NCBI RefSeq assembly: GCF_002305855.1
Contig: NZ_CP022163.1
Coordinates: 4,712,292 to 4,776,291 of the forward strand
Direction: 5' to 3'
DNA from: Melittangium boletus DSM 14713
Lineage (GTDB): Bacteria > Myxococcota > Myxococcia > Myxococcales > Myxococcaceae
DNA length: 64,000 bases
The translations under genes were made by a program, and so were the position numbers. The notes under the pieces were generated by a model that was not told the origin of the DNA, did no database searches, and saw only the letters and a list, made by a program, of their open reading frames with translations. Shown in pieces: positions 9,154-17,074 of the stretch (its first letter is position 1; each line of letters starts with the position of its first letter).

Positions 9154-9524
9154 TCCCTGCCTCCCGTGGACTCACGTTAAGCAGGACGAGGGAGGAGGGC
9201 AGGGGCGCACCACCCGCTCCCGCTTCCTCGTCTCCTCCTCGGGGGGACCCGGGGACAGGTATTGCGTCATGAACCACGCGTGCATGTTGCGTGGGAAGCA
9301 ACACTGTACGGCGGAACAGGTGTCTTGGACTGGGAGCGGTGGGGTGTCTCGACGCGCGCGAGACTTGTCGCGCGCGGTCTATGCGCCGGGTGACGGCGAT
9401 CTTTGCTTGTCGTGTGAATGAGAACTTCTCGCTCGGCGTGTCTGTGCAGCGGCATTGCCCCCGGGTAGGCTGCCCTTCGTTGTTCTCGCGGCCTTGGCCG
9501 CTATTTCAGTCTGGGGGAAGCGGC
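9154..9524. other. 371-bp intergenic region between divergent genes
   Basis: No convincing coding frame was found here. The region separates the starts of the PPOX-family gene (minus) and the small membrane protein (plus), so it should hold both promoters. The clearest structure is the perfect 9-bp hairpin at 9353-9376; composition is slightly less GC-rich after 9400. No operator could be named. Confidence 0.5.
9353..9376. promoter_or_regulatory. Perfect CG-alternating hairpin in a promoter region
   Basis: CGCGCGCGA (9353-9361) and TCGCGCGCG (9368-9376) form a perfect 9-bp stem with a GACTTG loop. It is about 150 bp upstream of the gene at 9525 and 200 bp upstream of the divergent gene. It may be a regulator site or an early terminator; nothing decides between these. 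Confidence 0.35.
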
Positions 9525-9866
9525 ATGGCTGGCATCTTTGGAATGGAAGGCCTGTCGACCGTACAGGTCCAGGAAGAACTCGACCGGGGCGGTAAGTTCG
9601 TGGTCTTCGAATATTGTGTGTCGTTCTTCCTCACGACGAAGCGGCGCTGTTCGGACGTGTACTTCGTGCGCGCCGGACAGGGCACGTTCGGCCTGAGCCT
9701 GGGCTACACGCTGCTGACGTTGTTCCTGGGTTGGTGGGGCCTGCCCTGGGGCATCATCTACACGCCGCGGTGCGTGGCCACCAACCTCTCGGGTGGCAAG
9801 GACGTGACGGACCAGGTGATGCCCTCGCTGCTGGCACCCCGGTACGATCCCCAGCTGGACTACTGA
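9525..9866 (+). CDS. Hypothetical small membrane-associated protein, 113 residues
   Basis: I do not recognise a family. The sequence begins MAGIFGMEGLSTVQVQEEL, has an amphipathic N-terminal half with FVVFEYCVSFFLTTKRR, and one strongly hydrophobic segment (about residues 57-77, GLSLGYTLLTLFLGWWGLPW) that probably enters the membrane. The tail is polar. The pattern (charged strand, short loop, hydrophobic helix, aromatic turn) resembles short conserved bacterial proteins of unknown function. A GGGGGAAG Shine-Dalgarno-like sequence precedes the ATG at 9525 by 4-5 bases. It converges with the ABC importer, 19 bp apart. Confidence 0.7.
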   Translation: MAGIFGMEGLSTVQVQEELDRGGKFVVFEYCVSFFLTTKRRCSDVYFVRAGQGTFGLSLGYTLLTLFLGWWGLPWGIIYTPRCVATNLSGGKDVTDQVMPSLLAPRYDPQLDY

Positions 9867-9885
9867 GCGCCCCCGGCTCCTCGCG

Positions 9886-10569
9886 TCAGCCTTGTTCCTG
9901 CGCGACGAGCCGGCGCGTGGCCTCATGCTGGGGTGCGTCCAGCACCCGCGCGGGCGGTCCCTGCTCCACGACGCGGCCCTGGTCCAACACCATCACCACA
10001 TCCGAGGCCCGCGCGAGCCGCACGTCGTGGGTGACCACGAGCTGGGTCATGCCCAGCGCGCCCACCCGGCGCAGGGTCTCCGCCACCTCGCGGCGCAGGG
10101 ATTGATCCAACGCGCTCGTGGGCTCGTCATACAGCAGCACGGCGGGCTCCATGGCGAGCGCGCGCGCGATGGCCACGCGCTGCCGCTGTCCTCCGGACAG
10201 GCGCTCCGGATAGGCGTCCAGCTTGTCCGCCAGTCCCAGATCTCCGAGCAGCCGGCGCGCCCGCTCCTCGGCCTCCGCGCGCGAGCGTCCACTCACCAGC
10301 CGTTGCGCGAGCACGCAGTTGCCGAGCGCCGTGAGGTGGGGGAAGAGCTCGAAGGATTGGAACACCAGTCCGGCCTGGCCTCCCAGGTGGAGCTCGCCAC
10401 TGTCGGGGCGCTCCAGGCCCACGATGCAGCGCAGCAGGGTGGACTTGCCCGCGCCGCTCGAGCCGAGCACGGCCGCGAGCTGGCCCGTCTCCAGGGTGAA
10501 GGACACGCCATCCAGGGTGGGCGCGGGCGCGCCGGGGAATCGCTTGCGCAGGTTCTCGACGCGGATCAT
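9886..10569 (-). CDS. Polar amino acid ABC transporter ATP-binding protein
   Basis: The 227-residue ATPase has Walker A GSSGAGKST (residues 36-44), a Q loop in VFQSFELFPHLT, the ABC signature LSGGQRQR, Walker B VLLYDEPTSALD and the switch histidine in VVTHD. The whole pattern (MIRVENLRKRF; FPHLTALGNC) is that of the GlnQ/HisP family energising uptake of polar amino acids. Its start overlaps the stop of the fused binding protein/permease by 4 bp (ATGA at 10566-10569), so the two are translationally coupled and form a complete importer. Substrate cannot be told from sequence. Confidence 0.94.
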   Translation of the reverse strand: MIRVENLRKRFPGAPAPTLDGVSFTLETGQLAAVLGSSGAGKSTLLRCIVGLERPDSGELHLGGQAGLVFQSFELFPHLTALGNCVLAQRLVSGRSRAEAEERARRLLGDLGLADKLDAYPERLSGGQRQRVAIARALAMEPAVLLYDEPTSALDQSLRREVAETLRRVGALGMTQLVVTHDVRLARASDVVMVLDQGRVVEQGPPARVLDAPQHEATRRLVAQEQG

Positions 10570-12113
10570 CGCGGCACTCCCTTGAGGTGCTGACCGAGCC
10601 GCGCCTCCACCGTGCGCGCCAGATGCGCGAAAGGCAGTCCGAGCAGCAGGTAGATGGCGGCGACCACGAGTCCCAGGCCCAGGTGATCCCTCATGGAATT
10701 GGCCAGGTTGAGGTAGGTGCGGGTCAGCTCGGTGAGCGTCACCATGGACACGAGGGAGCTGTCCTTGAGCAGGGCGATGAAGTCATTCGTCATGGGCGGC
10801 AGCGAGATGCGCAGGGCTTGGGGGAAGACCACGTGGCGCAGCGTCTGCCAGCGCGACAGGCCGAGCACCTTCGCCGCTTCGTATTGGGCCGCGGGCACTC
10901 CGGCCAATCCCGCCCGGTAGTTCTCCGCCTCGGCCGCCGCGTAGTTGAGCCCGAGCGTCAGCACGCCCGCCGCGAGCGGCGCCAGCTTGATGCCGAGCTG
11001 CGGCAGTCCGAAATACACGAGCGTGAGCTGCACGAGCAGCGGCGTGCCGCGCACCCCCTCGATGAAGGCCATGGCGGGCCAGCGCAGCACCGGCGGACCG
11101 AAGACGCGCGCCACCGCCAGCACGAGCCCCACCGCCACCGCCAGGGCCATGGACAGCAGCGACACGAGCAAGGTCATCAACGCCCCGCGCGCGAACACGC
11201 CCAGCGTGGCCGGGTAGCGCTCGCGCACGCGCTCGAGGAAGGGCGGCACCTTGCCCACCGCGGCCCGCCATGCCTCGTAGGCCTCCGGCACTCCGTGCGG
11301 GACGGGGTCCGGGTCTCCCACCAGCTTGGCCGTCTCGGCGTTCCACAGACCCCAGCGCTCGTAGATGCGGCGCAGCTCGCCCTCTCGCGCCAGCTCCTCG
11401 AGCGCCGCGTCCAGGGCGGCGCGCAGGGACTCGTCCCCGAGCCGCACCGCCACCGCGTAGTTCACCTCGCCGAAGCTGCCCGGCACCACCTCCAGGCTCG
11501 GCTCGATGGCGCCGTAGTACTGGGTGATGGGGTCATCCAGCAGCACCGCGTCCGAGCGTCCCAGCTTCAAGTCCGCGTAGATGTCGTCCTGGCCACCGTC
11601 GTAGGTCTTCACCTCGGCGCCCTCGCGCTGGAGGATGCGCTCGGCCATGGTGCTGGGCAGGGTGCCCACGGGGCGCCCCTTCAGCTCGGAGAGCGCGTGG
11701 GGGGCGCGCGTGTCGCCCCGGCGCACGGTGAGCCGTTCGGCGGCGGCGTAGTACGGACGCGTCAGCAGACAGACGCGCTTCTTCTCCTCGGCCACCTCGA
11801 TGCCGTTGAGCACCACGTCGAAGTCGCCGCGCGCGAGCAGCTCCAGCAGCGTGTCATAGGGCCCTTGCACCATGCGCGCGCGCACCCCCAGCTTCGCGGC
11901 GAGCGCGTCGGCCAGGTCCACCTCGAAGCCCACGAGGTGGTTGGGATCCATGGGATCCTGGAACACGTAGGGCGCGCCACCCTGGGAGTCGGCGCCCCAG
12001 AGCAACTCCCCCCGGGCCTTGATCGCCGCGAGCCCGTCTTCTTCCTGGACGGGGCTGGAGGGTTCCGGCTGGGCGAGCGCGGAGACGCAGAAGAGGAAGA
12101 GGCCGAGGCACAA
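10566..12113 (-). CDS. Amino acid ABC transporter, substrate-binding protein fused to permease
   Basis: About 515 residues: a signal peptide (CLGLFLFCVSALAQ), a family-3 solute-binding domain (residues about 30-265; GELLWGADSQGGAPYVF, DVVLNGIEV, LPSTMAERIL), then a HisM/GlnP-type permease (about 300-510) with several membrane helices and the EAA-like loop AAKVLGLSRWQTLRHVVFPQ. Binding protein and permease are normally separate; such fusions are known in some lineages. The given start is TTG 12111-12113; a CTG at 12123-12125 would give MNRALCLGL, a better signal-peptide n-region, with GAGAGGG upstream, and may be the true start. It is followed by the ATPase with a 4-bp overlap. Confidence 0.92.
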   Translation of the reverse strand: MCLGLFLFCVSALAQPEPSSPVQEEDGLAAIKARGELLWGADSQGGAPYVFQDPMDPNHLVGFEVDLADALAAKLGVRARMVQGPYDTLLELLARGDFDVVLNGIEVAEEKKRVCLLTRPYYAAAERLTVRRGDTRAPHALSELKGRPVGTLPSTMAERILQREGAEVKTYDGGQDDIYADLKLGRSDAVLLDDPITQYYGAIEPSLEVVPGSFGEVNYAVAVRLGDESLRAALDAALEELAREGELRRIYERWGLWNAETAKLVGDPDPVPHGVPEAYEAWRAAVGKVPPFLERVRERYPATLGVFARGALMTLLVSLLSMALAVAVGLVLAVARVFGPPVLRWPAMAFIEGVRGTPLLVQLTLVYFGLPQLGIKLAPLAAGVLTLGLNYAAAEAENYRAGLAGVPAAQYEAAKVLGLSRWQTLRHVVFPQALRISLPPMTNDFIALLKDSSLVSMVTLTELTRTYLNLANSMRDHLGLGLVVAAIYLLLGLPFAHLARTVEARLGQHLKGVPR

Positions 12114-12282
12114 GGCTCTGTTCAGGGGGGAGCCCTCTCAAGGGAAAAAGAGCGCGCGAGTGTAGCGGGGCTGGCGCGAACGGGAAGCCCCACCTGAAAC
12201 GGGAACGTGATAGGCAGCCGCGCGCCGGGCCCGGGCTGTCCGTGGCATGGCGGGCGGGCCACGGGGCCCCGAGGAGATGGCG

Positions 12283-12783
12283 ATGCTGAAGTCGGCGATG
12301 AACGAGTGGGCCTTCAAGGCGATCCAGCTGGAGACGGCGGTGCTGGCGCTGGAAGAGGTCGGTCTGCCCGGGGACATGAAGGCGCTGTGCGACAAGGCCG
12401 AGCAGGCCCTGCTCGAGGTGGTGCGCGCCTGGAACGCGAAGAAGCCCCAGGCGGATACGCGCAAGTGGAAGGTGGAGCCCGCCCAGCCCCAGGGCACGCC
12501 CCAGGACGACGAGCTCGTCGAGCTGCTGGAGCAGATGAAGGAGGATGGCGTGGAGGAGTGGACCCTCCACCGTCTCACCAGCGACAAGGGCGACACGGTG
12601 GAGACGCTCGTCACCGAGGATCGCGCGTGGATGTCCGCCGGGGGCGAGTACTACTCGGGCCAGTGGGACGAGGAGAAGCAGGAGCTCGACGTGGGCCGTG
12701 ACGACGAGGAGGGCGAGCTGGGCACGGGCCTCGTCCTCAACCTGCGGGGCGAGCTCGTCTTCGAGTCGCAGCTGAAGGACTGA
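12283..12783 (+). CDS. Hypothetical acidic cytoplasmic protein, 166 residues
   Basis: No family is recognised. From the ATG at 12283 the protein starts MLKSAMNEWAF and is acidic and soluble, with an N-terminal helical part (about residues 1-55, LETAVLALEEVGLPGDMKAL) and a C-terminal beta-rich part (GDTVETLVTEDRAW; GLVLNLRGELVFES). GAGGAG at 12271-12276 lies 6 bases before this ATG, an ideal ribosome-site distance, whereas in-frame ATGs at 12247 and 12277 are badly placed. No signal peptide. It is divergent from the amino acid importer. It may be a myxobacterial orphan family. Confidence 0.7.
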   Translation: MLKSAMNEWAFKAIQLETAVLALEEVGLPGDMKALCDKAEQALLEVVRAWNAKKPQADTRKWKVEPAQPQGTPQDDELVELLEQMKEDGVEEWTLHRLTSDKGDTVETLVTEDRAWMSAGGEYYSGQWDEEKQELDVGRDDEEGELGTGLVLNLRGELVFESQLKD

Positions 12784-12994
12784 GTGGGCCCAGGCCGTCC
12801 GGCCCCTGGCTCCTCCCCCGCCGTGCCGCCATGCGCGCGCACGGGGGGGTGGCCATCGCGCGGGGCGCCCCTAGCTTTGAGGTGCGTGGCTGGCACGGAC
12901 GAGCAGTGGGAGTCCGGTGCGCGACGGGGGTAGTACCGGTGGGTTGGAGTGGCGTCGAGGGGTGCCCGTGCCGGACGCGCTCCTTTTGATGTGA

Positions 12995-13240
12995 CTATTC
13001 CCAGGGCTCCTCTTCCTCGGGTTCCTCGCGGGTACGCCGTTCCTCGTCCTGTCCGAATACCTCGGTGGCGGCGCGATCGTCCTGCTGGCTGGACCAGGTG
13101 GTGTGGCCCCCGGCGAAGCCCTCGAGGGGCCGCGCGCCCCGTGTCGCTTCCACTTCCAGATCGCGCGCTTCCAGGTCTCGCAGCCGGTGTCGCTCCTGAT
13201 CCCGCTCCCGCTGGTGCAGCTTCTCCACTGGGTCGTTCAT
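12995..13240 (-). CDS. Hypothetical short highly charged protein, 81 residues
   Basis: The product starts MNDPVEKLHQRERDQERHRL and ends EEPEEEEPWE; about half its residues are charged, with a basic/acidic helical first half and a strongly acidic tail. It has no hydrophobic segment and no recognised domain. An AAGGAGG sequence sits 9 bases before the ATG (13238-13240), one of the best ribosome-binding sites in the window, which is the main argument that this is a real gene. It diverges from the lipase at 13388. Possibly a disordered regulatory or stress protein; not known. Confidence 0.65.
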   Translation of the reverse strand: MNDPVEKLHQRERDQERHRLRDLEARDLEVEATRGARPLEGFAGGHTTWSSQQDDRAATEVFGQDEERRTREEPEEEEPWE

Positions 13241-13387
13241 TGACTGACACCTCCTTGCTTCAAGAGTGGGAACGGTTTTCCCGGTCGTCATCCACGGAGG
13301 GGTGAACCCTTGTCTCCGTGCGCTCGTCCGCATGCTGGAGGGACGAGGCCCTTGCGGGTGCATGGCATTCCCTAGGAAGTTGAGGCG

Positions 13388-14503
13388 ATGAACGTCGCTC
13401 ACTCTTCTGGAAACACGGCCACGCTGCTCGTGCCGGGCTACCGCGGGAGCTTTCTCGTCACGGAGGGCCCGAAGCCCGAGCGCGCGTGGATCACCGCGGG
13501 ACAGGCACTGCTCCGGGGTCATCGCTCGATCGCCCTTCCTTTTCCAGGCCGGCGCCCCGAGCCGACCTATGGGCCCCTGCGGCCGGACGGTCCCATGACC
13601 CGGGTGGGTGTGCTCTTCGCCTCGGTGGATGCCTATGGCGCCTGTATGCGGTTCGGCGCCGAGCGCTTCCCGGAGCTCGTTCCCTTTGGCTACGACTGGC
13701 GGCAGGACATCCGGAAGAGCGCGGGTGAATTGCGCGCGCGCATCGAACAACTCGTGGCGGAAGGAGGGGGCAAGCGCGAGGTCAACATCGTGGCCCACAG
13801 CATGGGCGGATTGGTGACCCTGTATTGCCTGTTGCATGGCGGCGAGGGCGGGGCTCCCTGGTCTGGCGCGAAGCACGTGCGGCGTGTGGCCATCGTGGGC
13901 ACGCCATTCAATGGCAGCGCGGCCGCTTTCGATGACCTGCTCCTGGGTACCCAGACGGTGCGCAACCGGGGCCTGCTCACCCCGGAAGCCCTCTTCACCT
14001 TCCCCGCCGTGTTCCAATTGCTGCCACCGAGGAGCGACTTCCTCGTGGACGCCCGCGGCGCGCCCGTGAAATATGATGCGTTCGATCCGTCTGTCTGGAG
14101 GGAGAAGGGGTGGGGTCCCTTCCGGGATGCCTCCTTGCACGAGGACGAGTCCTACCGCGCGCAGCTCGGGCGCATGCTCCAGGCACACCGGGAAATCGAC
14201 GAGGCGCTGAGGCCCAGGTCGCCGCCTCCTCCGCCCCCCTTCGAGACCCTGGTGGTGGTGGGCTCGGGCCATCCCACGCCGGATCTCTTCCAGGAGAAGA
14301 ACGGGACGCTCGATGTGGAGCACCCCGTGTATGGGGATGGAGATGGCTCGGTGGTGACGTCCCGGGCGCTGCCCGTGCTGCCCATGGCCTACCGGCGCCT
14401 GGACAGCAAGTCCGAGCACGTGGCCCTCATGTCCGACAAGAAGGTGCTGGGGGCCATCGAGCGCTTCTTCCGGGGGGAGGCCGTGGGCACGGCCCCGGTG
14501 TGA
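13388..14503 (+). CDS. Lipase/acyltransferase-type alpha/beta hydrolase (LCAT-like)
   Basis: The 371-residue protein matches the lecithin:cholesterol acyltransferase/lipase group: TLLVPGYRGSFLV as the oxyanion strand, YDWRQD, the nucleophile elbow VAHSMGGLV, VAIVGTPFNGS, and a late YGDGDGSVV plus SEHVAL segment that supply the catalytic Asp and His. No signal peptide is evident, so it may be cytoplasmic or exported otherwise. Substrate is probably an ester lipid. The ATG at 13388 is preceded closely by GAAGTTGAGGCG. It converges with the receiver protein gene (8 bp between stops). Confidence 0.86.
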   Translation: MNVAHSSGNTATLLVPGYRGSFLVTEGPKPERAWITAGQALLRGHRSIALPFPGRRPEPTYGPLRPDGPMTRVGVLFASVDAYGACMRFGAERFPELVPFGYDWRQDIRKSAGELRARIEQLVAEGGGKREVNIVAHSMGGLVTLYCLLHGGEGGAPWSGAKHVRRVAIVGTPFNGSAAAFDDLLLGTQTVRNRGLLTPEALFTFPAVFQLLPPRSDFLVDARGAPVKYDAFDPSVWREKGWGPFRDASLHEDESYRAQLGRMLQAHREIDEALRPRSPPPPPPFETLVVVGSGHPTPDLFQEKNGTLDVEHPVYGDGDGSVVTSRALPVLPMAYRRLDSKSEHVALMSDKKVLGAIERFFRGEAVGTAPV

Positions 14504-14511
14504 GGATCAGC

Positions 14512-14892
14512 TCACACGGAGCTTTCCGTGTGGGTTCGCGAGGACTTCGGACGGAGCGCGGTCTCCACCGCGCCGAGCAATGCCTCCAGGGTAAAGGGTT
14601 TGCGCAGGTAGGCTTCCACGGCATGGCCGCGCAATGCCTCGCGGGAGCACGAGGTCGTGATGATCACCCGGGTGTCTGGCGAGGTGCGCCGCAGGTGTTG
14701 AAGCACGCTCACTCCGTCCACCTGGGGGAGCATCAAATCCAGGAGGACGAGCTCTGTCTGTCCTTGGGACAGCAGCTCGAGCGCATCGAGACCGTTGCGC
14801 GCGATCCGCACCGTATGGCCTTCGCTCAAGAGAATGTCCTGGAGCGAATCCGCGAGTACGTCTTCATCCTCGACGATGAGGATGTGGCTCAT
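14512..14892 (-). CDS. Stand-alone response regulator receiver
   Basis: This 126-residue single-domain receiver has the acidic pair Glu8/Asp9 (VEDED), phosphorylation site Asp52 in LLDLMLP, switch Thr in IITTS and the conserved Lys in YLRKPF. There is no output domain, so it acts by protein interaction or as a phosphate sink. Its ATG overlaps the stop codon of the KaiC-like gene (ATGA, 14889-14892), which means translational coupling and a probable functional pair. The last 15 residues are a Ser/Arg/Thr-rich tail. Confidence 0.93.
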   Translation of the reverse strand: MSHILIVEDEDVLADSLQDILLSEGHTVRIARNGLDALELLSQGQTELVLLDLMLPQVDGVSVLQHLRRTSPDTRVIITTSCSREALRGHAVEAYLRKPFTLEALLGAVETALRPKSSRTHTESSV

Positions 14893-16475
14893 TCGCGTCC
14901 TCCCGGTTTTCGTCGGCGGCGTCCCGGCGCGGTCTTCTTCACCCGGGCCGGCGCTCGGGTCTTCCGGGCAGGGCGGGCGGCGGGCGTCCCCTCGGCGCTG
15001 GACGGGAGCCGGTGGCGCGGCAGGCCCGTCAGCATCCCGTCGAGCGACGCATAGGATTCCTCCGCGCGCAGGCCGTGGTTCGTGATGGAGAGCTCGCGCA
15101 GGAACGGATCGTTCTCGCTGTCGCGCATCTTCAGGACGGACAGCATGCGCCTCAGCCGGCCATTCAATTCGACGAATCGCAGGAAGATGAGGTTGTCGAT
15201 GATGGCTTCCGCTCCTCGGATGGGCGAGTGCAGATCCGGTCCGAAGAGCGTGTTCGTCTGTTCCGTCACGATCATGGACACATGCTGATCCCGCATGGCG
15301 TTGATGAGCGCGGACACGAAGCGCGTGGTGCGTTCCGGATCGATGGCTTCCTTGGCGAAGGGCTCCAGGCCATCGATGAAGACTCGCCTGTAGCGGTGCT
15401 TCGCGATCAGCTCCATCAATTCCTGCACCATGGCGTCGGGCAGGGTTTCCACAGGCGCGCGGACCTCCAGGCGGATCCTCCCCCGGGCCACGTCGGAGGT
15501 GATGTCATGACCCACCTTCTTCATCTTGTGGATCAACGTCTCGCCGCTCTCCGCGAAGCCGAAATACAGACCGCGTTCACCCTGGGTGGCGCCCTCGGCG
15601 AGGAAGTGCAGGCCGAGCAGGGTCTTGCCACTGCCAGGACTGCCCAGCAGCAGGGTGGAGGAATAGGCGACCAGTCCTCCGTGGCACATGGCATCGATGC
15701 TGGGGATGCCAAAGCGCAGGCGCGTGTCCGCGTCGGGAATGACCGTGGGCGTCTTGCGATGCAACGCTTCCCAGCGCGGATAGATGCTCACCCCGTTCTC
15801 GTCGATGAGGAAGGTATGCCGGCCGGGGATGTTGTTGCTGCCCCGGAACTTGAGCACCTCCAGGCCCCGGATGGCCTTGAGCCCCAGCAGCTCCGCGCTC
15901 AGCGCCAGGATGCCATCGACCATGGAGGTCTCGATGTCCATGGACTTGTGCTCGTCCGTGCTCAACAGCAGGGTGGTGCAGTCCGTGAGCCCACCGAGCA
16001 CCGACAGACCCTGGAGGAACTCGCGCAGGGCGAGGGGGCTCTCCGCGAACTCGCGCAGCAGGGTGGCGCCGTCGATGACCAGGACGCGGCTCTTCTTCTC
16101 GCGCACCGTCCGGGTGAGCAACTCCAACATGCCGTGGAGGCCCTTCTCCTTCAGTGTCGCCGTCGCGCTGAGATAGAAGACCCGGGTGCCCACGTATTCG
16201 GGCCGGAAGAACGACAGCGAGCGCAGGTGCAGCATCATGCGCGAGTGCGTCTCGGCGAGCAGTGTGACATACAAGGCGCACTCGCCCCGCTCGGCGATGG
16301 AGAAGCAGAGCTGGTTGCCCAGGGTGGTCTTCCCCGTGCCAGGAGGCCCCGACACGATGTATGTACCTCCTCGGAGCCAGCCTCCGGCGAGGATCTGATC
16401 CAGATGCGGTGTGCCACTCGACAGCCGTGGGACTTCCCTCCCGGGTGCTTCCGCCTGCGTGTCGCTCCCTCCCAT
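14889..16475 (-). CDS. KaiC-like ATPase with two RecA-type domains
   Basis: About 528 residues with two KaiC/Rad55 domains. Domain 1: Walker A GPPGTGKTT (residues 43-51), LLAETHSRMMLH, Walker B-like VLVIDGATLL. Domain 2: Walker A GSPGSGKTLL (about 275), FGFAESGETLI, RVFIDGLEPF. The acidic residues after each Walker A strand are present, though the paired Glu of true KaiC looks altered. A basic C-terminal tail (about 485-528, RKTRAPARVKKTAPGRRRRK) may bind DNA or partners. The ATG at 16473-16475 is preferred to an upstream GTG at 16503-16505 because AAAGGAGGGG lies about 8 bases before it. In an operon with the receiver at 14512. Such proteins act as signalling ATPases; no KaiA or KaiB is nearby. 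Confidence 0.91.
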   Translation of the reverse strand: MGGSDTQAEAPGREVPRLSSGTPHLDQILAGGWLRGGTYIVSGPPGTGKTTLGNQLCFSIAERGECALYVTLLAETHSRMMLHLRSLSFFRPEYVGTRVFYLSATATLKEKGLHGMLELLTRTVREKKSRVLVIDGATLLREFAESPLALREFLQGLSVLGGLTDCTTLLLSTDEHKSMDIETSMVDGILALSAELLGLKAIRGLEVLKFRGSNNIPGRHTFLIDENGVSIYPRWEALHRKTPTVIPDADTRLRFGIPSIDAMCHGGLVAYSSTLLLGSPGSGKTLLGLHFLAEGATQGERGLYFGFAESGETLIHKMKKVGHDITSDVARGRIRLEVRAPVETLPDAMVQELMELIAKHRYRRVFIDGLEPFAKEAIDPERTTRFVSALINAMRDQHVSMIVTEQTNTLFGPDLHSPIRGAEAIIDNLIFLRFVELNGRLRRMLSVLKMRDSENDPFLRELSITNHGLRAEESYASLDGMLTGLPRHRLPSSAEGTPAARPARKTRAPARVKKTAPGRRRRKPGGRE

Positions 16476-16601
16476 TCGAAAGGCCCCTCCTTTGTCTTTG
16501 TCCACGACCCCGAGTGAAGGATGCGCATCGAGGCGATGGAGACACCGGATGCTCGACTGTCCGGACGCTCAGAGGGCTGGAGGGCGGAGGGGAGGGGGCG
16601 G

Positions 16602-16904
16602 ATGAGCCAGGGACGAGGACGCGAGCCGTGGTTGCAGATGTGTCACCGGTGCTTGATGCGGCTGGAGCCCAAGGCGGGAGGCGTGGACCTGCCCCGGCGG
16701 GTGCGCGCCACGCTCGCGCCCCACTCCCCCAGGGGCTCCGTGGCCGTCAGCCTCACCGGGTGTCTGGGCTATTGCCCCGAGGGGCGGGTGAGTGTCCGCT
16801 GGTTGGGTGAGCCCACGGCTCCCGAGGTGGTGGGGATTGACCCGATGAAGGACGGTGTGGAGCTTGTCGCACACCTTCGCGGCTCCGAGACGGAGGAGCG
16901 CTGA
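16602..16904 (+). CDS. Thioredoxin-like [2Fe-2S] ferredoxin/metal-binding protein
   Basis: The 100-residue product from ATG 16602 has Cys in MCHRCLMRL near the N-terminus and CLGYCPEGRV in the middle, with SVAVSLTGCLG between strands. This layout of two Cys pairs in a small alpha/beta protein is that of thioredoxin-fold ferredoxins and related predicted metal-binding proteins. A GGAGGGGAGGGGGCGG run directly before the ATG supports this start over an in-frame ATG at 16521. Function beyond metal or redox binding is unknown. It is divergent from the KaiC-like gene. Confidence 0.7.
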   Translation: MSQGRGREPWLQMCHRCLMRLEPKAGGVDLPRRVRATLAPHSPRGSVAVSLTGCLGYCPEGRVSVRWLGEPTAPEVVGIDPMKDGVELVAHLRGSETEER

Positions 16905-17074
16905 AGGGGGGGTGTTTCCCGGTGCTGTTCAGTCCCGGGTTTCCTGTGCGTCAGGCCTGTAACTTTCCGCTGTCGGTACCGTCATGAAGCGGATGGAGCC
17001 CGCTCGTACCGCGAGGTGAGAGCGCTGGTGGGGGTGGCGCGCCTCGCTACGTTGACTCCACACACGCTGTTTCG

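Noticed and set aside
14889..16475. Circadian clock operon
   Set aside because: Only a KaiC-like protein is present; KaiA and KaiB are absent and the conserved acidic pair looks changed, so clock function is not supported.
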